Shown here: piece after piece, positions 1-5,972 of the stretch
Layout of the letters: the number at the start of each line of letters is the position of its first letter
Numbering within the stretch: the first letter of the stretch is position 1
Assembly: GCA_046498185.1 (NCBI GenBank)
Contig: JAWOBE010000053.1
Coordinates: forward strand, 1 to 7,234
Length of the DNA: 7,234 nt
Source of the DNA: CAYXDR01 sp046498185
Lineage (GTDB): Bacteria > Desulfobacterota > DSM-4660 > Desulfatiglandales > Desulfatiglandaceae
Reading direction: 5' to 3'
Position numbers and translations under genes: made by a program
Notes under the pieces: model-generated
The model's input: only the letters and a program-made list of their open reading frames with translations
Told to the model about the DNA's origin: nothing
The model's database searches: none

Positions 1-1
1 C

Positions 2-184
2 GTAAAAGCGGCGTGTAGCCTGCTAGGCATCGATCCCGATGCTTTCCATGCCATGGACCGACGGAAGCTCACCCGCGTGTACCGCGCCAAGGCCAAGAAG
101 GCCCATCCGGATCGCGGTGGAGAGAACGAAGCGTTTGTCCGGGTTCGGGCAGCTTACGAACTACTCCTTCAAAGGAAAGCCTGA
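2..184 (+). CDS. J-domain (DnaJ-like) protein, C-terminal part, 5' end outside the window
   Basis: The frame from base 2 is open to TGA at 182-184 and gives the last 60 residues of a protein that starts upstream of the window. It carries the diagnostic HPD tripeptide of J-domains at residues 35-37 of the fragment (bases 104-112), within AKKAHPDRGGENEAF. A basic helix precedes it (RRKLTRVYRAKAKKAHPD), and the expected helix III follows (FVRVRAAYELLLQRKA). J-domains stimulate the ATPase of DnaK/Hsp70 through HPD. The protein ends about 23 residues after HPD, so the J-domain is C-terminal, unlike classical DnaJ where it is N-terminal and followed by a G/F linker. That points to a small specialised co-chaperone or a membrane-anchored J-protein, but the missing N-terminus prevents a choice. 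The ATG-started 67-residue reading at 39-242 is a shadow in another frame. Confidence 0.85.
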   Translation, partial: VKAACSLLGIDPDAFHAMDRRKLTRVYRAKAKKAHPDRGGENEAFVRVRAAYELLLQRKA

Positions 185-205
185 TCCTAAAGTTAATTTA
201 AAATT

Positions 206-225
206 TAGAGTAAACGATATAATGA
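206..225 (+). repeat. 20-bp direct repeat, copy 1 (contains TATAAT)
   Basis: TAGAGTAAACGATATAATGA occurs here and again, identically, at 368-387. Both copies are preceded by a similar AT-rich stretch containing ATTTAAA. The copy holds a perfect TATAAT (218-223) but no good TTGACA-like -35 at 16-18 bp. It begins 22 bases after the stop of the J-domain gene. It could be a duplicated promoter core, a regulator site, or a duplication flanking the palindromic element between the copies. Confidence 0.75.
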
Positions 226-267
226 AGTGGAATGGGATTTGACCGTTTCGTAAAATGTTTACCAGAC

Positions 268-344
268 GTCATATCGGTGAAAACCGGAATCCAGTTATTA
301 CAGGTAGTTGCAAAAACCTGGACCCCGTTTTACAACGGGGTGAC
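268..344. repeat. Imperfect palindromic repeat element (dRS3/REP-like)
   Basis: Two 27-base arms face each other: 268-294 (GTCATATCGG...ATCCAG) and 318-344 (CTGGACCCCG...GGTGAC), separated by 23 bases. The reverse complement of the right arm matches the left arm at its GTCA and CCAG ends and partly in between. Each arm is itself a small hairpin: CGGT-gaaa-ACCG on the left, CCCCGTT-ttac-AACGGGG (323-340, perfect) on the right. The pattern 'GTCATnCCGG..CCGGAATCCAG' is a widespread type of intergenic palindrome in proteobacteria, recalled here and not looked up. It may act as a transcription stop between the J-domain gene and trkH, or it may be a non-autonomous mobile repeat. Confidence 0.65.
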
Positions 345-367
345 GACATTACGACGCCATTTAAACA

Positions 368-387
368 TAGAGTAAACGATATAATGA
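368..387 (+). repeat. 20-bp direct repeat, copy 2 (contains TATAAT)
   Basis: This is the identical partner of 206-225, 162 bases further on. Here the TATAAT is at 380-385, 88 bases before the trkH start codon. Twenty-three bases separate it from the right arm of the palindromic element. The flanking sequences of the two copies otherwise differ. Confidence 0.75.
380..385 (+). promoter_or_regulatory. Possible -10 box for trkHA
   Basis: TATAAT at 380-385 is a perfect sigma-70 -10 hexamer upstream of trkH. No acceptable -35 is visible 16-18 bases before it, and there is no TGn extension, so the call rests on one hexamer. If used, transcription would begin near 392, at the foot of a small perfect hairpin (AATAGA-tgcg-TCTATT, 394-409). 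A second small inverted repeat (TATATC-gcg-GATATA, 437-451) lies just before the ribosome binding site. Confidence 0.3.
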
Positions 388-459
388 TTGAAAAATAGAT
401 GCGTCTATTGAATCGTTGTAATCAAGGACGGACTCATATATCGCGGATATAGCCCAGCT

Positions 460-464
460 GGAGG
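460..464 (+). promoter_or_regulatory. Ribosome binding site that fixes the TTG start of trkH
   Basis: GGAGG lies 9 bases before the TTG at 474-476. It is the best Shine-Dalgarno match in the region and supports TTG as the trkH start codon. The first in-frame ATG codons lie far inside the conserved membrane domain. Confidence 0.75.
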
Positions 465-473
465 TCTTCGGTT

Positions 474-1934
474 TTGTCAAAACAGGCAACCGCTCTCAGT
501 TACGCTGTTCGATTTTCGGTTCTGGGGAAGTATTTCGGGCAACTTTGCCTCGTGCTGTCCCTCCTGACGGTTTTCCCGCTGGCTTTTTCGTTTTTGAGCG
601 GAGAGACCCATATATCCGAGAGATACCTTCTGGTTATAGCAATAACGACAGGGATCGGCTGGTTGCTCGGCCGGATGCCCGCTGCCAGGGAGGTGCAGGT
701 CAACGAGGCCATGGTCCTTGTGGCGTCCATGTTTTTGTTCACGCCTCTTGTGATGACGTTTCCCATGATGGGATCGGGGCTGGGTTTTTTCGACGCCTTG
801 TTTGAAACCATTTCGGCCGCCACCACAACCGGCCTCAGCACTGTGAAAACACTTGATGGAATGCCGAAGACGTTTCTTTTCGCCCGGGCCTGGATGCAGT
901 GGTACGGCGGCCTGGGTATAGTAATCCTTTCCCTTGCCCTGCTTTTCCGGCCGGGGGCGGTGGCCAAGCGGTTCGCGCTTACCGAGTCCAGTGAAGACGA
1001 CCTGGTGGGGGGCACAAAAGCCCATGCACGTCATGTCCTTGGTGTGTACGTCGTTTTGACCGTGGCTGGAATTCTTCTGCTGGCGTCTGTGGGAGTCGGG
1101 TTCTTGAATTCATTGCTGTATACCCTGGCATCCGTCTCCACGGGAGGTTTTGCACCCTACGATGCAAGCTTGGCCGCCCTGGGTGGACCGGTTGCGCATT
1201 ACCTGGTCATCCTTATTTGCTTTTCGGGATCGGTCCCTTTAATTTTCTACTACAGATTGTACAGCAGGAACAGGCGTTGGACGGCCGAAACGCTGCAATT
1301 GCGCGGTATCCTCGTTATGGGCGGTATCATGACGCTGTTTTTCGGCATTTGCCTTGTAACGCTTGACAGGACAACCTGGACGCAGGCTATTCATTATGCG
1401 CCGGCGCTGGTTTTTTCGGCCCAGTCGACAGCCGGTTTTTCGGTGATGGATCTTTCCGGATTGCATGCAGCATCCAAGCTGGTATTGATTATCTCCATGG
1501 TCGTGGGGGGAGGAGTGGGCTCTACTGCCGGCGGGTTCAAAATCCTGCGCTTGATTATCATCATCAACGTTCTCGGGGTCATGCTCAGAAGGGCCTGTTC
1601 CAGCAAGCATGCCGTGATAGCTCAGCGGACCGCAGGCCGGAGAATGGAGGACATGGATATCCAGGAAGCCCTTTTGATTGTACTGCTTGTCGTGGCGGTT
1701 ATACTGATTTCCTGGATTCCCTTTGTATTCATGGGGTATTCTCCGTTGGACTCCCTTTTCGAGGTGGTTTCCGCCGTCGGGACGGTGGGTCTTTCCGCGG
1801 GAGTGGCCGGCCCCGATATGCCTGTTTTTCTAAAGGGGGTGCTCTGCGTCGACATGCTTTTGGGAAGGCTCGAAATACTGGCCTGGCTGGTGATGGTGTA
1901 CCCTGGAACCTGGGTTGGAAGGAGGTTGACGTAA
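474..1934 (+). CDS. trkH: TrkH-type potassium uptake channel subunit
   Basis: This is the ion-conducting membrane subunit of a Trk/Ktr K+ uptake system, which gates K+ entry together with a cytoplasmic RCK protein. The 486-residue product is close to the usual TrkH length and highly hydrophobic. All four selectivity-filter loops of the superfamily are visible: TTTGLS (117-122), STGGF (222-226), STAGFS (318-323) and GTVGLS (436-441). The glycine-rich intramembrane gate loop GGGVGSTAGGFK is at 345-356, and the conserved GRLE of the fourth repeat is at 464-467, so no key element is missing. A cytoplasmic basic loop lies near 370-390 (LRRACSSKHA...RTAGRR). Translation most likely begins at TTG, supported by GGAGG 9 bases upstream. 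The trkA gene follows after 2 bases, so the two are an operon. Whether the system is H+- or Na+-coupled cannot be read from the sequence. Confidence 0.95.
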   Translation: MSKQATALSYAVRFSVLGKYFGQLCLVLSLLTVFPLAFSFLSGETHISERYLLVIAITTGIGWLLGRMPAAREVQVNEAMVLVASMFLFTPLVMTFPMMGSGLGFFDALFETISAATTTGLSTVKTLDGMPKTFLFARAWMQWYGGLGIVILSLALLFRPGAVAKRFALTESSEDDLVGGTKAHARHVLGVYVVLTVAGILLLASVGVGFLNSLLYTLASVSTGGFAPYDASLAALGGPVAHYLVILICFSGSVPLIFYYRLYSRNRRWTAETLQLRGILVMGGIMTLFFGICLVTLDRTTWTQAIHYAPALVFSAQSTAGFSVMDLSGLHAASKLVLIISMVVGGGVGSTAGGFKILRLIIIINVLGVMLRRACSSKHAVIAQRTAGRRMEDMDIQEALLIVLLVVAVILISWIPFVFMGYSPLDSLFEVVSAVGTVGLSAGVAGPDMPVFLKGVLCVDMLLGRLEILAWLVMVYPGTWVGRRLT

Positions 1935-1936
1935 TC

Positions 1937-2605
1937 ATGAGAATTGCATTCGTTGGTGCCGGTGAAGTGGCCGTCAGGACGGCTGAATTACTTATCGCGA
2001 GAGGGCATGAAGTGATCATCATTGAAAATGACCAGGATAGAATCGATGATCTCTCGGATAATTTGGATTGTAGCTTCCTCAACGGCGACGGGAGCAAGCC
2101 CGCCATCCTCCGGGAGGTGGGCCCGGAGCAGACAGACGTGCTTTTCTGCCTGACGAACAGCGACCAGGCGAACCTGATCGCCAGCCTGGTGGGACGGTCC
2201 CTGGGCTTTAAACGGGTCATCCCGAGCATTCAGGACCCGGAATTCGAGGTGATATGCTGGGAACTGAGCCTTAAGGATACGATCCTTCCGTCGCGAACCA
2301 TCAGTCGTTACCTGGCCGATATGGTGGAGGGTCTCGATATCCTGGAACTTTCCACGGTGATCAAAGGAGAAGCAAGGTTTTTTTCGTTCATAGTGGATGA
2401 AGATAAAGGGAAAACAGTCGCGGAGCTCAACCTTCCAAAAAATGCCAAAGTCGTCTGTTATTATCGTGAGGGGAAATTTTCACTTGCAGATGATTCAACG
2501 AAACTTTCAAAGGGAGATCAGGTTGTTATCCTGACGCATAGTGGAAGTCTGGGTGAGTTGCGGGAAAGGTGGGCCCCGAAAAGTTCGGACCAAAAAGGTT
2601 CTTGA
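1937..2605 (+). CDS. trkA: TrkA-type single-RCK potassium channel regulatory subunit
   Basis: This is the cytoplasmic regulatory subunit that binds nucleotide and controls the TrkH channel encoded just upstream. At 222 residues it has one RCK_N plus one RCK_C domain, about half the size of the two-module E. coli TrkA and the same size as KtrA. The N-terminal Rossmann fold shows the dinucleotide-binding GAGEVA motif (7-12) after the first beta strand, and the acidic end of the second strand at IIIEND (E30). The NGDGS turn (49-53) and the strand VLFCLTNSD (68-76) follow. The RCK_C domain runs from about residue 138 to 210 and ends with the typical GDQVVIL strand. AAGGAGG (1919-1925), inside the end of trkH, lies 11 bases before the ATG. 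The stop of trkH and this start are separated by 2 bases, implying co-transcription. The name ktrA would also fit. Confidence 0.93.
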   Translation: MRIAFVGAGEVAVRTAELLIARGHEVIIIENDQDRIDDLSDNLDCSFLNGDGSKPAILREVGPEQTDVLFCLTNSDQANLIASLVGRSLGFKRVIPSIQDPEFEVICWELSLKDTILPSRTISRYLADMVEGLDILELSTVIKGEARFFSFIVDEDKGKTVAELNLPKNAKVVCYYREGKFSLADDSTKLSKGDQVVILTHSGSLGELRERWAPKSSDQKGS

Positions 2606-2718
2606 GGCTGAAAAATTCGGCTCGAATGAATTTTGGATATAGCCGCAAAAACAAGGCTTGAGGTGTGCTTACGATACGGAGTCGAAGTTTGATTTAATTC
2701 TTTCTATGCGGAGAAGTC

Positions 2719-5325
2719 ATGCGCAGCAAAATGAGAATTTCAGGGTTGGCGATTGGATTGCTATTGGTCATGGTGCAGGCGGCCCAGGCGGAATGGAACG
2801 GACCCTGGCCTGATACCGGACAGAACAAATGTTATGACACTACAGGGGAAATTTCCTGTCCCCAGCCCGGAGAGCCCTTTTTCGGGCAGGACGCCCAATA
2901 TGGGGGACCGGCCAGGTCCTATACCAAACTCGGCGACGGTGGGGTGGAGCTGCCGGATAATTCCTCTCACGTGGATGACGGCGGTGAGTGGGTCATGACC
3001 CGGGACAATGTGACCGGATTGATTTGGGAGATAAAAACCACGGCGAACAAAGAAGATACCTACGCCTGGCAGGATGCCCAGGACGTATTTGTTGCCGGGT
3101 TGAAAGCTTCAAACTTCGGCGGGTTTTCCGATTGGCGCCTCCCGACGGTCAAGGAGCTGTCGACACTGGTAAACGCCGGTATCCTCTACCTTGGACCGAC
3201 CATAAATACAGTATGGTTCCCACAAACGGTGTCGTCCAGTTACTGGTCGTCTACTGCTGACGCCAGCGATACGATCGGCGCATGGCGTGTTGAATTCGGC
3301 CACGGCGGCGTCGACTATTACCTCAGGTCTAATAATAACGGCTATGTGCGCGCGGTTCGTGCGGGACAGTCCGGGTCATTCGATAGTTTTATTATGAACG
3401 GCGACGGCACTGTGACCGACCTCCAAAGCGGTCTCATGTGGCAGATGGAGACCGCTCCCGGCACTTACACCTGGCAGCAGGCCCTGTCCTATGTGCAGGG
3501 GCTCAATTCGGAGAGCTATCTGGGGTTTTCCGACTGGCGTCTACCAAATCGTAACGAACTGCAGAGCTTGTTGGACTATTCTCAAGGGCACCCCTCCATT
3601 GATCCTTTGCTGGCTGCCGATACAGTGCCGTCCCATTATTGGTCATCTACGACCTGCGTGAAGGATACGAGCAAGGCGTGGCCCGTCGATTTCCGGCACG
3701 GCTACGTCCCTTCTTACGGTAAGTCAAATAGCTACTCTGTGCGCGTGGTTCGCGCCGGACAATCCGGGTCATTGGATGATTCGCTTATTTGGGTCACCAT
3801 TGAACCGGAGGCGGCTCGACAGGCCGGTGCCCGATGGCGCCGAGCGGGTACCGGGGAGTGGCTGGAAAGTGGATATACCGAGGCTCTCGATCCCGGGGAC
3901 TATACTGTGGAATTTAAGCCGATTCCCGGTTGGAATGCCCCCGCAAACCAGACGGTAAGTGCTTCTCCGGACGATCCAAAAGAAATCACCGGCCGGTACA
4001 CCGCGGATTTTGCAGGCGGCGACGGAACAGAAGGAAATCCATACCAGATCAGCACTGCCGGCGAGCTGGATAATCTACGATATCATCTGGGGGATCCAGA
4101 CCAATATTTTATGTTGACCAATGATGTGGATCTAGCCGCCGCTTTTTCCAACGAACTATCAGGGTGGGAACCTATCGGTACAGTGGAAGCCCCGTTTGCG
4201 GGCACATTGGATGGAAACGGCCACGTGATCTCCAACCTGTTTATAAACCGCCCGGATATGGACAATGTCAGCCTGTTCGGGGTCCTCGATGACGGGGCGC
4301 GGATCAGTAATGTTGGGATGAATGAGGTTTATGTCGTCGGCGGCAGCAATGTCGGTGGGCTGGTGGGCGAAAGCTTTGGAATCATCGATCGGGCGTATGT
4401 GAGCGGGCAGGTTTTCGGCTCTGAAGACGGCGAATGCATAGGCGGCCTGGTGGGTTTGAACCGCACAGGGGATGTCACCCAGAGCTATGCAGCGGCCTCG
4501 GTCACAGGTTTTAAAAATGTCGGTGGTTTGGTGGGGATGAATGACAACGGGTGTATTCAAGACGGTTATGCAACAGGTATTGTGCCCGGGATCGACGTTA
4601 TCGGCGGTCTGGTGGGGCTGGCTCGTGGTGGCACCATTCAGCGAACATACGCAACGGGCCGGGTGGTGATCTACCAGGAGGGAGGGGATCAGGGCGGCCT
4701 GGTGGGTGTCTCTGAAAACGATCCCACGATCATTGATTCGTATTGGAATACGGAAACAAGTCTCCAGAGTCAATCCGCAGGTGGAACCGGCTTGTCAACG
4801 GCCCAGATGCGCGAGAGCGCCAGTTATTCGGTCTGGGAGTTCGGCGAGGGCAACATCTGGAACAGGGCCGACGCGTTGAACGGCGGGTACCCCTATTTAA
4901 CCTTTTCCACCCTCCATACCATAAGTGTCTCGGTAACCCCTGAAAATTCCGGATACGTCGAGTGGGCCGGTGGGTACCCTTGTGGCGCCACGGCCCGACT
5001 GGTGCTGAATCCTGAAGCCGGGTATACCATTGGTTGGGTTTCCGGTTGCAACGGAATCCTGGACGGCAATGTTTACACCATTTCGGAGGTCACGCAATCC
5101 TGCAGTGTGACAGTACAATTTTTCAGTGATCACGAGGTTTTGCCTGGAAATGTGAATGGCGATGACGGAATCAATCTTGCCGATGCCATCCTTGCCCTCC
5201 AGGTTGTTTCCGGTGCACCCAGGTCTCATGCAGTTCACAGGGGTGCCGACGTGGATGGAGATGGAAGGATCGGTTTGAATGAAGCGGTTTTTGCGCTTCA
5301 ATTCATCTCTCAAATGCTGGATTGA
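2719..5325 (+). CDS. Secreted modular protein: two Lcl/DUF1566 domains, PEGA-like domain, GLUG repeats, C-terminal dockerin
   Basis: The 868-residue product begins with a signal peptide (MRSKMRISGLAIGLLLVMVQ, with a likely cut after AAQA at residue 24). GGAG lies 5 bases before the ATG; M5 is a weaker alternative start. Two tandem Lcl (DUF1566) domains follow, about 92-221 and 228-352. They share the framework GL(I/M)W, GFSDWRLP, a YWSST element and a closing VRAGQSGS. A beta-rich PEGA-like segment covers about 358-428. Residues 540-680 contain GLUG-type repeats, seen as five GGLVG cores. Residues 733-802 look like a cysteine-containing bacterial beta repeat. The end (809-866) is a type I dockerin with two calcium loops, NVNGDDGINLAD and DVDGDGRIGLNE. 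Dockerins bind cohesins, so the protein may be displayed by partner binding; no membrane anchor is seen. The ligand or substrate is unknown, and no catalytic domain is recognised. It is separated from trkA by 113 bases and is probably transcribed alone. Confidence 0.88.
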   Translation: MRSKMRISGLAIGLLLVMVQAAQAEWNGPWPDTGQNKCYDTTGEISCPQPGEPFFGQDAQYGGPARSYTKLGDGGVELPDNSSHVDDGGEWVMTRDNVTGLIWEIKTTANKEDTYAWQDAQDVFVAGLKASNFGGFSDWRLPTVKELSTLVNAGILYLGPTINTVWFPQTVSSSYWSSTADASDTIGAWRVEFGHGGVDYYLRSNNNGYVRAVRAGQSGSFDSFIMNGDGTVTDLQSGLMWQMETAPGTYTWQQALSYVQGLNSESYLGFSDWRLPNRNELQSLLDYSQGHPSIDPLLAADTVPSHYWSSTTCVKDTSKAWPVDFRHGYVPSYGKSNSYSVRVVRAGQSGSLDDSLIWVTIEPEAARQAGARWRRAGTGEWLESGYTEALDPGDYTVEFKPIPGWNAPANQTVSASPDDPKEITGRYTADFAGGDGTEGNPYQISTAGELDNLRYHLGDPDQYFMLTNDVDLAAAFSNELSGWEPIGTVEAPFAGTLDGNGHVISNLFINRPDMDNVSLFGVLDDGARISNVGMNEVYVVGGSNVGGLVGESFGIIDRAYVSGQVFGSEDGECIGGLVGLNRTGDVTQSYAAASVTGFKNVGGLVGMNDNGCIQDGYATGIVPGIDVIGGLVGLARGGTIQRTYATGRVVIYQEGGDQGGLVGVSENDPTIIDSYWNTETSLQSQSAGGTGLSTAQMRESASYSVWEFGEGNIWNRADALNGGYPYLTFSTLHTISVSVTPENSGYVEWAGGYPCGATARLVLNPEAGYTIGWVSGCNGILDGNVYTISEVTQSCSVTVQFFSDHEVLPGNVNGDDGINLADAILALQVVSGAPRSHAVHRGADVDGDGRIGLNEAVFALQFISQMLD

Positions 5326-5328
5326 TAG

Positions 5329-5475
5329 CCTGTCGGCCCCGACTCTTTCACCGATTCCCTGGGCATGAGCTTCAACCTCATCCCTGCCGGCACTTTCGTG
5401 ATGGGAAGCCCAGCGGATGAGCCTGAAAGGTATAGCGATGAAACTCGGCATGAAGTAACTTTGATGCTCTTCTAA
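5329..5475 (+). pseudogene. Remnant of an FGE-sulfatase (SUMF1-like) domain
   Basis: Bases 5329-5475 read PVGPDSFTDSLGMSFNLIPA, then GTFVMGSPADEPERYSDETR, then HEVTLMLF and a stop. This is the characteristic start of the formylglycine-generating-enzyme/sulfatase-modifying-factor domain (LGM.F..IPAGTF.MGSP..E..R..DE..H.V.L). The expected continuation, with a membrane-like 'FYMQ..EVT..QW' segment and some 200 further residues, is absent. Similarity ends near 5463 and TAA follows at 5473. No start codon with a ribosome binding site precedes it. It is in the same frame as the dockerin protein and is separated from it only by TGA-TAG (5323-5328), so it is either the stub of an ancestral C-terminal domain or a decayed neighbour. 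Confidence 0.75.
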
Positions 5476-5536
5476 AAGTCTCCCGGCTGTCATATTATTC
5501 TCGAAGGCCAACCGCGGCATTTATAAGTCAGCGAAT

Positions 5537-5577
5537 AACCCGGCTAAAATGGATTGATATTCCATTTTAGCCGGGTT
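5537..5577. terminator. Perfect 17-bp inverted repeat, probable transcription terminator hairpin
   Basis: AACCCGGCTAAAATGGA (5537-5553) is followed by a 7-base loop TTGATAT and the exact reverse complement TCCATTTTAGCCGGGTT (5561-5577). It lies about 210 bases after the dockerin gene's stop and 60 bases after the FGE remnant, where a terminator for that transcript is expected. There is no T-run on either strand after the stem, so a textbook intrinsic terminator is not proven. It could instead be a palindromic repeat. Confidence 0.5.
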
Positions 5578-5776
5578 CAGCCGGACACAGGCCAACGGCA
5601 CATCCTTAAAATGTTATCTTCATACATTTTTGCATCGATATTGGATTATTCTATCGCAATTATTCATAAAGAATAACGGCTTGCCGACTACCCCTCTTCC
5701 ACCTCCTTGTGGGTCATGTTGCCCGGCCTGGCCGGGAGGAGGTTATTCACCCCAATGATGAAAATGGCAGGGCCTC

Positions 5777-5801
5777 TATAGGAGCGGCGTACCCGTAGCG
5801 A
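5777..5801 (+). repeat. REP-like palindromic unit, copy A
   Basis: TATAGGAGCGGCGTACCCGT followed by AGCGA matches the unit at 6611-6635 at 20 of 25 positions by direct comparison. The frame 'TGTAGGAGCG...CGCGA' is a widespread REP-type intergenic palindrome of proteobacteria (recalled, not searched). This copy's internal stem is degraded. It lies 29 bases before the 49-bp repeat. Confidence 0.55.
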
Positions 5802-5830
5802 TTCCCGGATCGGTTGAAGCTCCGGAGGGG

Positions 5831-5879
5831 TTTTGACTCGCGCCAAGACGCGAAGGCGCAAAGAACTGCAGGAAAAGCG
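5831..5879 (+). repeat. 49-bp direct repeat, copy 1 (upstream of the toxin-antitoxin genes)
   Basis: The sequence beginning TTTTGACTCGCGCCAAGACG and ending CTGCAGGAAAAGCG is identical over 49 bases to 6804-6852, in the same orientation. Weaker similarity continues about 20 bases upstream of both copies (gaagctccggagggg against gaagactcgaaggga). Sequences downstream diverge at once. The GCGCCAAGACGCGAAGGCGC core resembles a common intergenic repeat family that produces spurious basic 'DAKAQR' reading frames. Confidence 0.85.
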
Positions 5880-5937
5880 GGAGTGGATACTCATCGGTGA
5901 AAGGTGATGAGGACAAACACCCGGTAAAAGTTTTCGC

Positions 5938-5965
5938 TTGACACACCTACCAAATAAAGTACAAT
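5938..5965 (+). promoter_or_regulatory. Sigma-70 promoter of the toxin-antitoxin operon
   Basis: TTGACA (5938-5943, a perfect -35) is followed after 16 bases by TACAAT (5960-5965, a near-perfect -10). It is the best promoter in the window. The toxin ATG at 5973 starts only 7 bases after the -10, so the predicted transcription start (about 5972-5973) coincides with the start codon and the message would have no leader. Confidence 0.75.
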
Positions 5966-5970
5966 TGTAC
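5959..5970. promoter_or_regulatory. Putative autoregulatory operator overlapping the -10 box
   Basis: GTACAATTGTAC is a perfect 12-bp palindrome that covers the whole -10 hexamer and ends two bases before the toxin ATG. Phd/YefM antitoxins typically repress their own operon by binding short palindromes at the promoter, and YefM sites contain a TGTACA core, which the GTAC ends here resemble. Binding here would block RNA polymerase. That the downstream antitoxin binds it is inference. Confidence 0.55.
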
Positions 5971-5972
5971 GC

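Larger units (their letters stand above)
5476..5972. other. Gene-free spacer between the FGE remnant and the toxin gene
   Basis: No coding region is supported here on either strand. It holds a perfect 17-bp inverted repeat (5537-5577), a short GC-rich palindrome (CCCGGCC-t-GGCCGGG, 5722-5736), one REP-like unit (5777-5801), one copy of the 49-bp repeat (5831-5879), a small inverted repeat CTCATC/GATGAG (5890-5911), and the toxin promoter and operator (5938-5970). The reverse-strand reading through 5688-6140 is made of repeat sequence and the toxin's antisense strand. Confidence 0.7.

Noticed and set aside
477..1034. Long reverse-strand reading frames opposite trkH (477-1034, 500-1015, 1239-1610)
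   Set aside because: They are the antisense of a clearly recognised membrane protein and have no domain signature or translation signal.
1729..2229. Reverse-strand frame across the trkH-trkA junction
   Set aside because: It is a shadow of two confident genes, with proline/arginine-rich composition and no recognisable domain.
2606..2640. Terminator hairpin after trkA (GAGGCTG...CGGCTC)
   Set aside because: The arms do not pair properly and there is no T-run.
4159..4773. 204-residue reverse-strand frame inside the dockerin gene
   Set aside because: Its repetitive composition mirrors the GLUG repeats on the coding strand, so it is an antisense artefact.
5323..5328. Selenocysteine or stop-codon readthrough joining the dockerin protein to the FGE stretch
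   Set aside because: TGA is followed directly by TAG, and the FGE stretch itself ends after 48 codons, so readthrough would yield no complete domain.
4897..5520. 207-residue reverse-strand frame over the dockerin end and FGE remnant
   Set aside because: The forward strand has strong dockerin and FGE signatures over the same bases. The reverse product resembles nothing recognisable.
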